DNA of 39,647 bases from Thermoplasmatales archaeon SG8-52-3 (GCA_001595915.1 LSSG01000058.1:1-39647), one strand, 5' to 3'. Counted from the first letter of the stretch, positions 7,458-15,864 are shown. Numbers and translations: made by a program. The notes: a model not told the origin generated them from the letters alone.

Positions 7458-8408
7458 CTATGTGTATGTTACTGGAAAATCCCCTGGAAAAGAATCAACA
7501 ATTGTTGGATGCTGTTTTCCTTCTGAAAAAAGAACTACCCAGGGATATGCAAAATTAAAGGATTCTTCTGCTGAATTAATACCATCGTTGTTTCCAAAGA
7601 AATCACCCCAACCATTGAATCCTTGAATTATTAAATCTGAAAAAAGTGACCCATATGAATACTCTTCCTCTTGACTAGACATCATAACAACTCTGCCATT
7701 TACTGCAATATCATCTAAGAAACCTTGAGTAAATTCTTCTGCTTTTGATGGTTGAATTTCCGAAGATTTACCAGTATTAATTGGATCATTAAATCCTCCA
7801 CTAAAGCAACTATCGATTATCATACAGAGTCCTTCTGATTGTAAAAATCTAAGGAAAAATTTTAACATATCATCTGTGAAATGATCATACAATCTTTCAA
7901 AACCATAATACATAACTAAAGCTTCGTCATCTCCATCGTTTTCATCTTTAGGCGGTAGATCAACAGGGAGACCACCACTATTTCTTAAAGGTGTTCCATG
8001 GGTTGTAATATATATTAGAGTCATATCGCCTGCACGTTCATTTTTAATTAACCAAATCAATTCTCTTATTAGATTCAAGGTAGTTGCCTGACTGCCCTTA
8101 AGAACATGTATATGATCAACCTGCCAATTTGGAGAAGAAATAAGAGAACTATAGAGGTTATCTACTGCATCAAGCATTGAAGGTCTATCCTGGTCTGGAT
8201 TGTTATAATAAACTCCAACACCAACAATCAATGCCCAATTTTCTGTTGCTTTATTTATTTGCTGATAATCAATAGTTTTGTTATCATTAAAAACTTGAAT
8301 TTTATTAATATTTATTGAAGCACTATTACATACAGGTAAAAAAATTAAACCTGCGATTATAATTGATAAAATAACCATTAGAAATTTTTTGTTGTTACTT
8401 GTTTTAAT
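7458..8408 (-). CDS. Exported caspase-like (C14/metacaspase-type) cysteine peptidase
   Basis: An exported peptidase of the caspase/legumain clan CD. The core strand WALIVGVGVYYN is followed by the catalytic histidine in ITTHGTP (about residue 137) and the catalytic cysteine in IDSCFSGGF (about residue 201). An acidic DENDGDDEALV insert lies between, as in metacaspases. The annotated ATG at 8378 would leave a signal peptide without a basic n-region. Upstream in frame, ten more codons (KTSNNKKFLM-type) give a normal signal peptide and begin at an AUU, 9 nt after a strong GGGAGGT. I therefore place the start there (316 aa). The alternative is ATG at 8378 (306 aa). The substrate is unknown; surface-protein processing is a guess. 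It converges with the FG-GAP gene. Confidence 0.75.
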   Translation of the reverse strand: MKTSNNKKFLMVILSIIIAGLIFLPVCNSASININKIQVFNDNKTIDYQQINKATENWALIVGVGVYYNNPDQDRPSMLDAVDNLYSSLISSPNWQVDHIHVLKGSQATTLNLIRELIWLIKNERAGDMTLIYITTHGTPLRNSGGLPVDLPPKDENDGDDEALVMYYGFERLYDHFTDDMLKFFLRFLQSEGLCMIIDSCFSGGFNDPINTGKSSEIQPSKAEEFTQGFLDDIAVNGRVVMMSSQEEEYSYGSLFSDLIIQGFNGWGDFFGNNDGINSAEESFNFAYPWVVLFSEGKQHPTIVDSFPGDFPVTYT

Positions 8409-8779
8409 ATTAATCTACCTCCCGAAATAATAATCATAATAGTTTATGGGTTTATAAATACAATTGTTAAAAACAATTATATAACTTCTAATAACCTCAG
8501 TGAAAAAAGGTTTAAGTTTAACACTTTTGAGACAAAGTCAATTAATACTTTCAATGAACCCTCATTTACATATATAAACTAAAAACAATCTTACTAAGTT
8601 TAGACTGACGTAAGATACGGGGGACATGCCCGCGCATCTCGCGCTGGCATTTCTGCCACATATTTATTGTTTTAGATTCATCCCATCCTCCTCCTTTTTT
8701 TATTCTTTTTGGAAAAGATTAGGTTATCTTTTTAAAATAGTTTATATTTTTATTTATTAAAAATTACTGATGGTGAGAC
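8409..8779. other. Intergenic region with divergent promoters and candidate ncRNA
   Basis: This is 370 bp without a protein gene. It holds the promoter of the minus-strand peptidase, a perfect 7-bp inverted repeat AATTGTT-AAA-AACAATT at 8462-8478, a TATA box at 8570-8578, the GC-rich structured island at 8595-8660, a T-rich end at 8695-8710, and the ribosome site GGTGAG before the coiled-coil gene at 8780. Confidence 0.5.
8595..8701 (+). ncRNA. Candidate structured small RNA (GC-rich island)
   Basis: In otherwise AT-rich DNA, about 45 nt are strongly GC-rich and self-complementary. ATGCCCGCGC (8626-8635) pairs with GCGCTGGCAT (8641-8650) with one mismatch. The competing hairpin TGGCA-TTTC-TGCCA (8645-8658) shares its right arm, and GGG-ACATG-CCC (8621-8631) competes on the left, so two folds exclude each other. 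TATA (ATATATAAA, 8570-8578) predicts a start near 8598. The RNA would end at CCTCCTCCTTTTTTT (8687-8701). CCUCCUCC is complementary to Shine-Dalgarno sequences. This could be a standalone regulatory RNA or a 5' leader switch for the gene at 8780. I recognise no known family. Confidence 0.4.
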
Positions 8780-9259
8780 ATGAAAGAAGGATATATTAAA
8801 TTAAAAATTGCTGAATTGAATGATAAATGTAAGCATATTGATCAAATAATTTCAATGGAAAAATCAAAGCTTGAGTTATTAGAAGAAAGAGTAGGGGGAT
8901 TTAAAGACCTGATAAAAAAGTTACAGGATATAGATAATTATAAAGAAAATATGTTAAAACAAATTAAAAAAGAAAACAAAGATCTCCTTGAAAAAGAGAT
9001 TTCAAATATTACAAAAAAAGTATCAGAAAATATTGAACAAAATATTATTGTTAAGATAAAAGAAATTGAAAAGATAATGAAATATATTACAAATCGTGAA
9101 AAAGAACTATTACAACAATCAGAAAAAATATCAGGTTTAAATGATAAGATTGACTATCTTATGAACCATAATAATTATCTAATGATGAAACTTGTAAACA
9201 AAGCAGTAATTTCAGATAGAGAAGTAAATGAATTACATATGAGATCTAAAAAGAAATAG
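8780..9259 (+). CDS. Coiled-coil protein of unknown function
   Basis: A 159-residue, highly charged protein rich in Lys, Glu, Ile and Leu. Heptad-like spacing runs over nearly the whole length, with no signal peptide, membrane segment or cysteine-rich motif, so it should be a long cytoplasmic coiled coil. GGTGAG stands 5 nt before the ATG. It precedes the SF2 helicase gene in the same direction with 97 nt between, which contain a TATA-like element, so the two may be transcribed together or separately. I do not recognise a family. Structural partner or oligomerisation factor for the helicase is only a guess from the neighbourhood. Confidence 0.6.
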   Translation: MKEGYIKLKIAELNDKCKHIDQIISMEKSKLELLEERVGGFKDLIKKLQDIDNYKENMLKQIKKENKDLLEKEISNITKKVSENIEQNIIVKIKEIEKIMKYITNREKELLQQSEKISGLNDKIDYLMNHNNYLMMKLVNKAVISDREVNELHMRSKKK

Positions 9260-9356
9260 GATTAAAATTCAAATTTTTATTATAACAATTGAATCGGAAT
9301 CTATTTTAAGAATTTCTTATTATACTTTGAGATTAATTAACTAGAAATGATGAATT

Positions 9357-10697
9357 ATGACTTTAACTCCTTATGAATGGCAAAATCGTCTTACAAGAAT
9401 CTATAGAGGTAAAGGCGTTATAAAAGCATTTGCTGGAACAGGAAAAACCTTTGCATCTATTCTTCTTATACTTGATAAAGGATTTAAGAAAGTAATTGTT
9501 GCTGTTCCAACCAGAAAATTAAAAAATCAATGGATAGAAGAACTAGAAAAGCATGGATTAAATAATGTAATGGTTGAAACGTTTCATATACTTTCAAAAG
9601 AAAAATCATATGGTTTAAAATGTGAAATTTTAATTGTTGATGAGTGCCATAGAAGTACAAGTCCTGTTTTTAAAAGATTATATGAAAATATTTCATATGA
9701 AAATATCCTAGGACTTTCTGCAACTCCAAATAAATCCTCCCTAGAGTATTGTGGTGATGTTATTATCAATGTCCCTATAGAAGATGCTCAAATTTGTGAT
9801 TTTATAGTTTATTTTCATCCAATTGATTTATCACTTGATGAAAGAATGCTTTATGATGAATACTCTGAAGCAATTAGGAGATATTTAGGAAGATTAAAAA
9901 GTACAGATGATTGCGAAAAAGGAGATATTAGAAAAAAGCTTGATTCGATGATTTTCAAACGAAGAAGTCTTGTTTATAGTGCAGAGGCACGCATTCCTAA
10001 AGCAATTGAATTATTAAAAGAAAACAAGGACAAACCAACACTAGTAATTTGTAAGAGAATTGAACAGGCAAATACGATTTCAAAAATAACAAATTTACCT
10101 GTTTATCATAGTGAAAATGTTGATGAAAAAGCACTTGATGATTTTCAAAACGATAGAATTTCAGCATTACTTTCTGTTGGAATGCTTGCTGAAGGATATG
10201 ATAAAAGAAATATAAAATGTTTAATTATTGTTTCAACAGCAATTACCGAAGCATATCATATACAAAGTATTGGTAGAGCTGTAAGACTTCCTGATGATGC
10301 ATATATACATATTTTGTTAGCAAGAAAAACAACTGATGAAAAATTGTTACAATTCAGGAAGATGTACAATCATAAACTTATTGGTGAGTTTTCAGCAGGA
10401 GCATTAAAGACAAGAAATCCCTGGATTGAACAATATTATATCGCAGATGAATATTCTATTGATCCTCAAGGTAGGATTTTTAAAAGTTCAGATAATGGAA
10501 AGGAATATTTTAGGGGTAACATAATGACCTCAGAACTTGAAAGATTATTTGATTATAGGGGTGGAAAATTTAGGATTACAAAAGAAAATTTTGTCCTTGC
10601 AAAAAGAAGAGGCAAAATTATTCCACTTGGAATGCTTCATGAACCACTTGAAAAAATCAAACCTACAAAATTAAAACCATTGAGAAAAGTAACCTAA
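9357..10697 (+). CDS. Superfamily 2 DNA/RNA helicase (DECH box)
   Basis: A 446-residue SF2 helicase. The N-terminal RecA domain has a Q-like start (TPYEWQNRL), Walker A AGTGKT (26-31), motif Ia VPTRKLKNQW, motif II DECH and motif III LSATP. The C-terminal RecA domain has LVICKRIEQA (motif IV), LLSVGMLAEGYD (motif V) and QSIGRAVR (motif VI). The layout resembles compact UvsW/XPB/ResIII-like helicases, which are common in viruses and mobile elements as well as repair. A basic 90-residue tail follows motif VI. I see no nuclease or methylase motif. The start has no clear ribosome site. The stop lies 2 nt from the convergent HAD gene. ATP-driven strand separation is established for the family; substrate is unknown. 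Confidence 0.82.
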   Translation: MTLTPYEWQNRLTRIYRGKGVIKAFAGTGKTFASILLILDKGFKKVIVAVPTRKLKNQWIEELEKHGLNNVMVETFHILSKEKSYGLKCEILIVDECHRSTSPVFKRLYENISYENILGLSATPNKSSLEYCGDVIINVPIEDAQICDFIVYFHPIDLSLDERMLYDEYSEAIRRYLGRLKSTDDCEKGDIRKKLDSMIFKRRSLVYSAEARIPKAIELLKENKDKPTLVICKRIEQANTISKITNLPVYHSENVDEKALDDFQNDRISALLSVGMLAEGYDKRNIKCLIIVSTAITEAYHIQSIGRAVRLPDDAYIHILLARKTTDEKLLQFRKMYNHKLIGEFSAGALKTRNPWIEQYYIADEYSIDPQGRIFKSSDNGKEYFRGNIMTSELERLFDYRGGKFRITKENFVLAKRRGKIIPLGMLHEPLEKIKPTKLKPLRKVT

Positions 10698-10699
10698 TT

Positions 10700-11350
10700 T
10701 TAATTTTCTAATTTATTTCTAAATATATTTTCAATCTCAGATAATGAAAATATTACTTGATTTTCTTTTTTTGATTTCTTTCGATTAAGATAAAAAGAAT
10801 TTATACAAATTCTTTGTGGGCTTTTAAAATCAAATTCAAAATTATCACCAACATGTATAATTTCACCTGGTCTTATTTTTAATAACTTTAGAACATTTTT
10901 ATAAACTTCTGGAGTTTTTTTAACTAGATCAAAATCTGATAATGAGGAAAAAACATGTTTAAAAAATGGTTTAATACCAGTTTTTTGTAGTTGAATTTCA
11001 ATAAATTCTTTCTTTGCATTTGATATGATTATTAGTAAAAATTTCTTTGAGAGAATTTCAAGAGTTTCATATGTTTCTGGAAATAATTCTATATAATTTG
11101 CATAAGAATCTAGAAGCTTTTGCCAAGAACTTTTCAATTGAAATTTATTAAACCACCATTCAATGTCATACCACTCTTTTCTATCTTCACCTACCTTTTC
11201 GTATAAATCATAAATATAACTTTTAGCTTGATCTATCTTAATATTTTTTTCTTTTGAATATATCTTAGGTAATCCTTCAAGCCACACTTTATCTGCATAT
11301 GTTGATTTTACTAGTGTTCCATCAAGATCAAATGATACTACTTTTATCAT
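10700..11350 (-). CDS. HAD-superfamily hydrolase
   Basis: A 216-residue haloacid-dehalogenase-type phosphatase. Motif I is SFDLDGTLV (nucleophile Asp near residue 8, acid Asp two later), motif II IIISNAKKE (Ser), motif III the lysine in LVKKTPEVY, and motif IV HVGDNFEFDF with the metal-binding aspartates. An alpha-helical cap lies between motifs I and II (about residues 15-85), placing it in the C1-cap group with phosphoglycolate phosphatase-like and HAD-IA enzymes. It is cytoplasmic. The ATG has no ribosome site. A TATA-like ACATATTATTTT about 30 nt upstream suggests a leaderless transcript. The metabolite substrate cannot be read from the sequence. Confidence 0.85.
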   Translation of the reverse strand: MIKVVSFDLDGTLVKSTYADKVWLEGLPKIYSKEKNIKIDQAKSYIYDLYEKVGEDRKEWYDIEWWFNKFQLKSSWQKLLDSYANYIELFPETYETLEILSKKFLLIIISNAKKEFIEIQLQKTGIKPFFKHVFSSLSDFDLVKKTPEVYKNVLKLLKIRPGEIIHVGDNFEFDFKSPQRICINSFYLNRKKSKKENQVIFSLSEIENIFRNKLEN

Positions 11351-11426
11351 TATGTCAACACTCTTAGTTTGAAAATAATATGTTTTTTCAATAAAAAAGT
11401 ATAGTAGTTTTTAAATGATAAGGGAG

Positions 11427-11471
11427 GTAGAAAAAGAAATGAAAATAATCATAAACCTATTCTTTTTCTAC
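11427..11471. repeat. 12-bp perfect inverted repeat, possible hairpin
   Basis: GTAGAAAAAGAA (11427-11438) and TTCTTTTTCTAC (11460-11471) are exact reverse complements with a 21-nt loop. The hairpin lies about 80 bp upstream of the HAD start, between minus-strand genes, so it may end the transcript arriving from 11614. The stretch 11351-11613 contains no other clear gene. Confidence 0.35.
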
Positions 11472-11613
11472 ACTAATCTAAAATAAAGTATATTGGTTTA
11501 TGCTTATATATTGTAGTAAAATGTTCGGAAAAAACCAAACAAACTCTTCTGTAAAAATGGCATTTTCATAAATATATTTCAAGAAATTCTAAATAAAAAA
11601 GATTAAAAAGAAA

Positions 11614-11721
11614 TTAATGAAACATCGTGCTTATTATTATCATTAAAAAAGATATTGCAATAAGCGAACCAATAAAGAAACGATAGTCTAGAATTAATAT
11701 ATTTTTGTGTTTTACATTCAT
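11614..11721 (-). CDS. Small single-span membrane protein (35 aa)
   Basis: Missed by the ORF track because of length. An ATG preceded by GGTAGGTGAAAGGA, an excellent ribosome site, opens a 35-codon frame ending in TAA. The product begins with a basic MNVKHKN and continues into one hydrophobic helix (FFIGSLIAISFLMIII). This is the pattern of small membrane proteins found in archaea. It lies upstream of HAD and downstream of the CARDB gene, all on the minus strand. No family is recognised. The strong ribosome site and the clean charged-then-hydrophobic layout are the reasons to believe it. Confidence 0.5.
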   Translation of the reverse strand: MNVKHKNILILDYRFFIGSLIAISFLMIIISTMFH

Positions 11722-11842
11722 TCCTTTCACCTACCTTTCTATTTAATTTTTTTTATCACTTTACTTTCTCTTTTTTGTGATATTTATATTCATCGTGTAA
11801 AAATGTCAAAAAGGATAAAATAAAGATTATTTTAAATAAGGA

Positions 11843-12391
11843 CTATTCAAGGAATGGTAGATGTTTCCAAAATGGAAAAATGCCTCCTCCTCTTACTAGA
11901 TATACCTGTTTTATATAGTTATTATCTGGATTTGAGTCCAATGGAAAGACCTCATACTCAACGTAAAAAATTCTAGGGATGAAATTTAAAAATAATAAAC
12001 CAGCCTCAGATTTTGGAATCCATGTCTCACCAGGGTCTAACGAACCCAGCAATAAGGCTCCCCACGCACTACCATACTGATTTTTACTAATAAACAATGA
12101 AGAGTTCCCATAATATCTAACGACACTAGTTGTGGAAGAGTCGCCTACATTCTTTATTTCGAGTGTTAAATGTAACTCGCCTGAAAGTCCTTTCCCCTCA
12201 TTCCAAATATAAGGAACAATATCTATAATTGCTAAATCAAAACCCTGGTTAGAAACCTCTGAAATTCCTTTATCTTTATAATTAATACTATCTATATTTT
12301 CCTGATCTGAGATATATACAGCTTTTATATATGGTGTAAAAGCTAGAATTAAAACCAAGATAAAGATGGAGAATGCAATATATTTTTTCAT
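11843..12391 (-). CDS. Exported CARDB-like protein
   Basis: A 182-residue secreted protein. The signal peptide covers about residues 3-24 (IAFSIFILVLILAFTPYIKA). The mature part is one CARDB-type beta-sandwich: FDLAIIDIVPYIWNEG at the first strand, LTLEIKNVGDSSTTS, the turn SLDPGETW, and the closing VEYEVFPLDSNPDNNYIKQV. That order is the CARDB (PF07705) signature, associated with cell adhesion and with proteins around carbohydrate or protein binding. GGGAGGTAAAAAATG marks the start. There is no C-terminal anchor, so it may be released or bound through partners. It lies between the small membrane protein and the legumain-like peptidase on the same strand. Confidence 0.7.
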   Translation of the reverse strand: MKKYIAFSIFILVLILAFTPYIKAVYISDQENIDSINYKDKGISEVSNQGFDLAIIDIVPYIWNEGKGLSGELHLTLEIKNVGDSSTTSVVRYYGNSSLFISKNQYGSAWGALLLGSLDPGETWIPKSEAGLLFLNFIPRIFYVEYEVFPLDSNPDNNYIKQVYLVRGGGIFPFWKHLPFLE

Positions 12392-12528
12392 TTTTTACCT
12401 CCCAATTATATAATTATATTATTTCCATTCTTTTAAATATTTCCAATATTAATATAAAAATTAATATTGAATTTATAGAACAAAATTTTTTTAAAAATAA
12501 AAAAAAGAGAGGTTGGGATTATTTATAA

Positions 12529-14457
12529 TTATATTATTGTCTGTATTTTCAATAAAAAGTTTGAAAAACTTTTCATGAAAATTTCTAGAATTCTAAGATT
12601 AAATGGTCTTGTGAAAGCTCTATTTTTAATAATACGTATGTCAAAAGAAGTTTGACCACTTTTACCATTAACTTCATCCTTTACCATTGATTTAATTGTA
12701 AATGATCCTCCTTCAGAATATGTATGATTAAATGTCACTTCTTCTCCTGATAAATATGGACCATCCCAATTTTCATATGTGCCATCATCCCATATTACAT
12801 AGTAGAATATATTATGATTATCTGGATCAGATGAAATAATTTTAAAATTAAGTTCTTTTCCAGTAGCAGCAATTTTTGGTCCACTTATAGATGGATTTTC
12901 TGGATTTGAATTTTCAATAATTATTATTGTTGTATTTTCAGACCATTCACTCTGTACACCATTAATATCTTTTGCACAGGCTTTTATTTGGTATTCTCCA
13001 ATCTCATCCCAATTATTTGTTGCTTCTCCAGTTTCCCCTGGAGCAAAAGGACCTACCCAATCACTAAAATTGCCATCTCCCCAGTCAAACATATAAAAGA
13101 CATCTTCTCCATCAGGCTCTGTTGCAGAAGTTGAGAATACTACATCCTCATTCTCAGTACATTGATCTGGACCTTCAGGTTTGGATGGTGTATCTGGTGA
13201 TTGACTTCCAGGCCAAAGAGTAAATAATTCTCCAATTCCTTCTGGATAATCTCCATATTGAGGTTCTTCAGATTGTTCGTCATGAGCTTCTGCATAAATA
13301 AATGCTTCATCCATTGAGATTGTACCATCATCATTAAAATCAGCATCAGCTGGTTCTCCAAAAGCATCTTCACCTTTTACTGCAGCGGTCCAGTAAAAAA
13401 CATATTCATCATACAATAGATTCGACATTGCCCATGAATATTCATCATGACGGCATGCAGAGGAAGCAACAATAGGACCAGGTGGTACTACAACATCATC
13501 TAAAAATCCACCTGAAAAACATGGCTCAAATGTACAAATTATTTCTGTAGCAGGAATTTCAGCCAATAGACTTGCAAAATGATCATCAGCCAATTCTTCC
13601 ATATTCCAAAGGTTAAAAATGGAATCCCAATCACCAACACTATTTCCATGATCAGTTGTAAAAATAAATAACTCTCCTCCTCCACTTAATGTATCAACTA
13701 GTTCCTCAAAAACCAAATCAACATTTTCTAAAACACAAGAATACATTATATCTTCATCACCGTCACCATCTAGATCTGGATCTGAATTTTGGCCATTTGA
13801 TTGATCTGCAGCGGGATCTAACCCATCAGAACAAAGTACAATTATGTTTTCATCAAGAAAACCATAAACATCAACTAAGGTGATGTAAATATTTGATAAA
13901 TCATTCCAATATCTTACATGGTTATTACCTGAGTTATATCCACCGTTCATAAGAACAGCATATCTTGAATCTGATTTTCCTTTTAAAGGAAGTTGTGGTT
14001 TTTCTTCAATTCGAGGAGCTCTAATATTATATGCTGATTTAAAAACCTGCCCAATTTCAGTATCAATCATTTGATAATCATCAAAATTTATTGGTGGGTA
14101 CTTATCATCTATCTCAATAAATTCATCAGTGTTTTCAGATAAGAAAACGTATTTTACAGGATGAAATAAATTCGCTGTTGGATAAAGATCTATATAAGTT
14201 ATAAAACCTTTTTCAGGTGTATCTATTATATGGTTCTTTGTACTTAAAACCTCAACACCTTTATCAATTGGACCCCAAACATAAATAAAAACTTCATCTT
14301 TATCTATTGATAATTGATTAACGATATAATTTGCAGCTTCTTCAGGATTTATAATATGTGGTGATGCTAGAGTTAGATTTGTAAAAGTTGTTATAATCAG
14401 AATTATTGCAAGTATACCAGCTTTCATTATTGTATTCATCTTATTTTTCTTCTTCAA
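12529..14457 (-). CDS. Exported legumain/C13-like cysteine peptidase with two PKD domains
   Basis: A 642-residue exported protein. After the signal peptide (about 10-30) comes an N-terminal domain, then a clan-CD peptidase domain with RYAVLMNGGY, an acidic calcium-like loop DPDLDGDGDEDIMYSC, catalytic His in FTTDHGN and catalytic Cys in FEPCFSGGF. An EF-hand-like ADFNDDGTISMDEA follows, then two PKD domains (FDWGDGNFSDW and VIWDDGTYENW). The C-terminal 30 residues are amphipathic or hydrophobic and may touch the membrane. The track start is a GTG at 14466, but that GTG is part of the ribosome site GAGGTGA. A TTG 9 nt later is better placed. It differs from the smaller caspase-like peptidase at 7458, though both carry the CFSGGF cysteine motif. 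Likely surface protease; autoprocessing is possible. Confidence 0.78.
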   Translation of the reverse strand: MKKKNKMNTIMKAGILAIILIITTFTNLTLASPHIINPEEAANYIVNQLSIDKDEVFIYVWGPIDKGVEVLSTKNHIIDTPEKGFITYIDLYPTANLFHPVKYVFLSENTDEFIEIDDKYPPINFDDYQMIDTEIGQVFKSAYNIRAPRIEEKPQLPLKGKSDSRYAVLMNGGYNSGNNHVRYWNDLSNIYITLVDVYGFLDENIIVLCSDGLDPAADQSNGQNSDPDLDGDGDEDIMYSCVLENVDLVFEELVDTLSGGGELFIFTTDHGNSVGDWDSIFNLWNMEELADDHFASLLAEIPATEIICTFEPCFSGGFLDDVVVPPGPIVASSACRHDEYSWAMSNLLYDEYVFYWTAAVKGEDAFGEPADADFNDDGTISMDEAFIYAEAHDEQSEEPQYGDYPEGIGELFTLWPGSQSPDTPSKPEGPDQCTENEDVVFSTSATEPDGEDVFYMFDWGDGNFSDWVGPFAPGETGEATNNWDEIGEYQIKACAKDINGVQSEWSENTTIIIIENSNPENPSISGPKIAATGKELNFKIISSDPDNHNIFYYVIWDDGTYENWDGPYLSGEEVTFNHTYSEGGSFTIKSMVKDEVNGKSGQTSFDIRIIKNRAFTRPFNLRILEIFMKSFSNFLLKIQTII

Positions 14458-14466
14458 AATATTCAC

Positions 14467-14766
14467 CTCGCCAAACTATTACTTCTATAATATAATTAAA
14501 TTATTTAAAATGTTGCTATTTATTTTACATTATTTTTATAAAATTTGAAAAAAATATAATTTTACTGATTTCAATTTAATCTTGTAAACCTCAAAATTTA
14601 ATTAAAATCATAAAAATAATTTGAACCAATATTGTTTTTTTATAGAAAAAGAAATCTATAAAATAGGGAATTTTTATTATATATTTAAACTAATTATGAG
14701 CCATTTTGGCAGAATATTGATCTGTTTTTAAATGGACTAAGATCTATTTAATTTAAGAGGAGAAAA
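14467..14766. other. Intergenic divergent promoter region
   Basis: These 300 very AT-rich bases lie between the minus-strand legumain-like peptidase and the plus-strand glucokinase. A TATA-like ATATATTTAAACT at about 14679-14691 and the ribosome site GAGGAG before 14767 serve the sugar operon. On the other strand a TATA-like tract lies near 14490-14510. I find no open frame, tRNA or repeat. Confidence 0.5.
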
Positions 14767-15864
14767 ATGGAATATAAATTGAAAAATTATAATGAATTAA
14801 AATTAAATGAAAAATTTTCAAATTATGTTTTAGGTATTGATATTGGTGGAACAAATACAAATCTAGCTATTGCTGGGATTAAAAATCATAAACCAATTCT
14901 ACTTTTTTCACATAATTATCAAACAAATCATCTAGAATCAATTATACCTGCTATAGAAAATATTTCAACATATGCAAATAAAAATTATAAAATTAATATT
15001 GATATTTCTTGTATTGGTGCAGCAGGTGTTGTTTCACAATCAAATGATTTTGTGAAATTGACAAATGCTAATTGGTACATCAGTTCTAAAGAAATAACTG
15101 AAAAAACTAACTTAGATTCGATATATATAATAAATGATTTTCAAGCTATTGGATATGGTTTAAACCTGCTTGATTATAAAAATAAGAATGATATAATCAT
15201 TATCAGACCTGGAAAAAGTGATTTAAATTATTCAAAATCAACTATAGCAATTATTGGAGCTGGAACTGGTCTTGGAAAAAGTATTTTAACATATGACTCA
15301 AGTTTCAATGCTTATATTCCTTTACCTAGTGAAGGCGGTCATGCAGATTTTTCGATTCAAAGTAATTTTGAGGTGCAACTTGTAGAATTTATTAAGAATT
15401 TGAGGGGAATTTCTAAACCTCTAACTTATGAAGAATTACTGTCAGGAAGAGGTATAGAAGGTATTTATCTATTTCTTAGAAAAAATCAAGAATTTAATGA
15501 ATCTCCATATACAAAAGAAATCGATGAATCTATTGATAAACCTCAATTAATATCAAAATATAAAAATTTAGATGAAACCTGTAAAGTAACATTTGGCTTA
15601 TTTTCAAGATTTTATGGGCGATGTGCTAAAAATTTTGTTCTTGATACACTTTCCAAAGGAGGACTATATATTGCAGGTGGAATTGCTGTAAAAAACAAAG
15701 AAATCTTTTCATCAAATGAGTTCATTAATGAGTTTGAAAATGTTTATAATCGTAGTGATCTGTTAAAATCAATTCCTATTAGTATTATTGTTAATTATGA
15801 TGTTAGTCTTTATGGCGCATGTTACGCTGCAATGTATAAATTCTTAAGAAAAAAATCACAATAA
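14767..15864 (+). CDS. glk: Glucokinase (Glk family)
   Basis: A 365-residue ATP-dependent glucokinase of the bacterial Glk (PF02685) type, phosphorylating glucose to glucose 6-phosphate in the cytoplasm. Visible motifs: phosphate-binding GIDIGGTNTNLAI (about 24-36), catalytic Asp in IINDFQAIGYGL, adenosine motif GAGTGLGKS, sugar-binding SEGGHADFS and LSGRGIEGIYLF, and the C-terminal GGLYIAGGIAVK. It is about 40 residues longer than Escherichia coli Glk, mainly at the N terminus and in a loop after the GRG motif. GAGGAG precedes the ATG. Transaldolase follows after 55 nt and has its own ribosome site, giving a likely glk-tal-rpe operon. A related hexose could be the real substrate. Confidence 0.82.
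   Translation: MEYKLKNYNELKLNEKFSNYVLGIDIGGTNTNLAIAGIKNHKPILLFSHNYQTNHLESIIPAIENISTYANKNYKINIDISCIGAAGVVSQSNDFVKLTNANWYISSKEITEKTNLDSIYIINDFQAIGYGLNLLDYKNKNDIIIIRPGKSDLNYSKSTIAIIGAGTGLGKSILTYDSSFNAYIPLPSEGGHADFSIQSNFEVQLVEFIKNLRGISKPLTYEELLSGRGIEGIYLFLRKNQEFNESPYTKEIDESIDKPQLISKYKNLDETCKVTFGLFSRFYGRCAKNFVLDTLSKGGLYIAGGIAVKNKEIFSSNEFINEFENVYNRSDLLKSIPISIIVNYDVSLYGACYAAMYKFLRKKSQ

Noticed and set aside
8618-8780. Small ORF starting ATGCCCGCGCATCTCGCG in the GC island, about 45 codons.
   Set aside because: No ribosome site at a proper distance; the sequence is dominated by hairpins and a T-tract, which fits RNA better.
11439-11486. 15-codon frame MKIIINLFFFYTNLK after GGGAGGT on the plus strand.
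   Set aside because: Too short, lies inside the 12-bp inverted repeat, and SD spacing is long.
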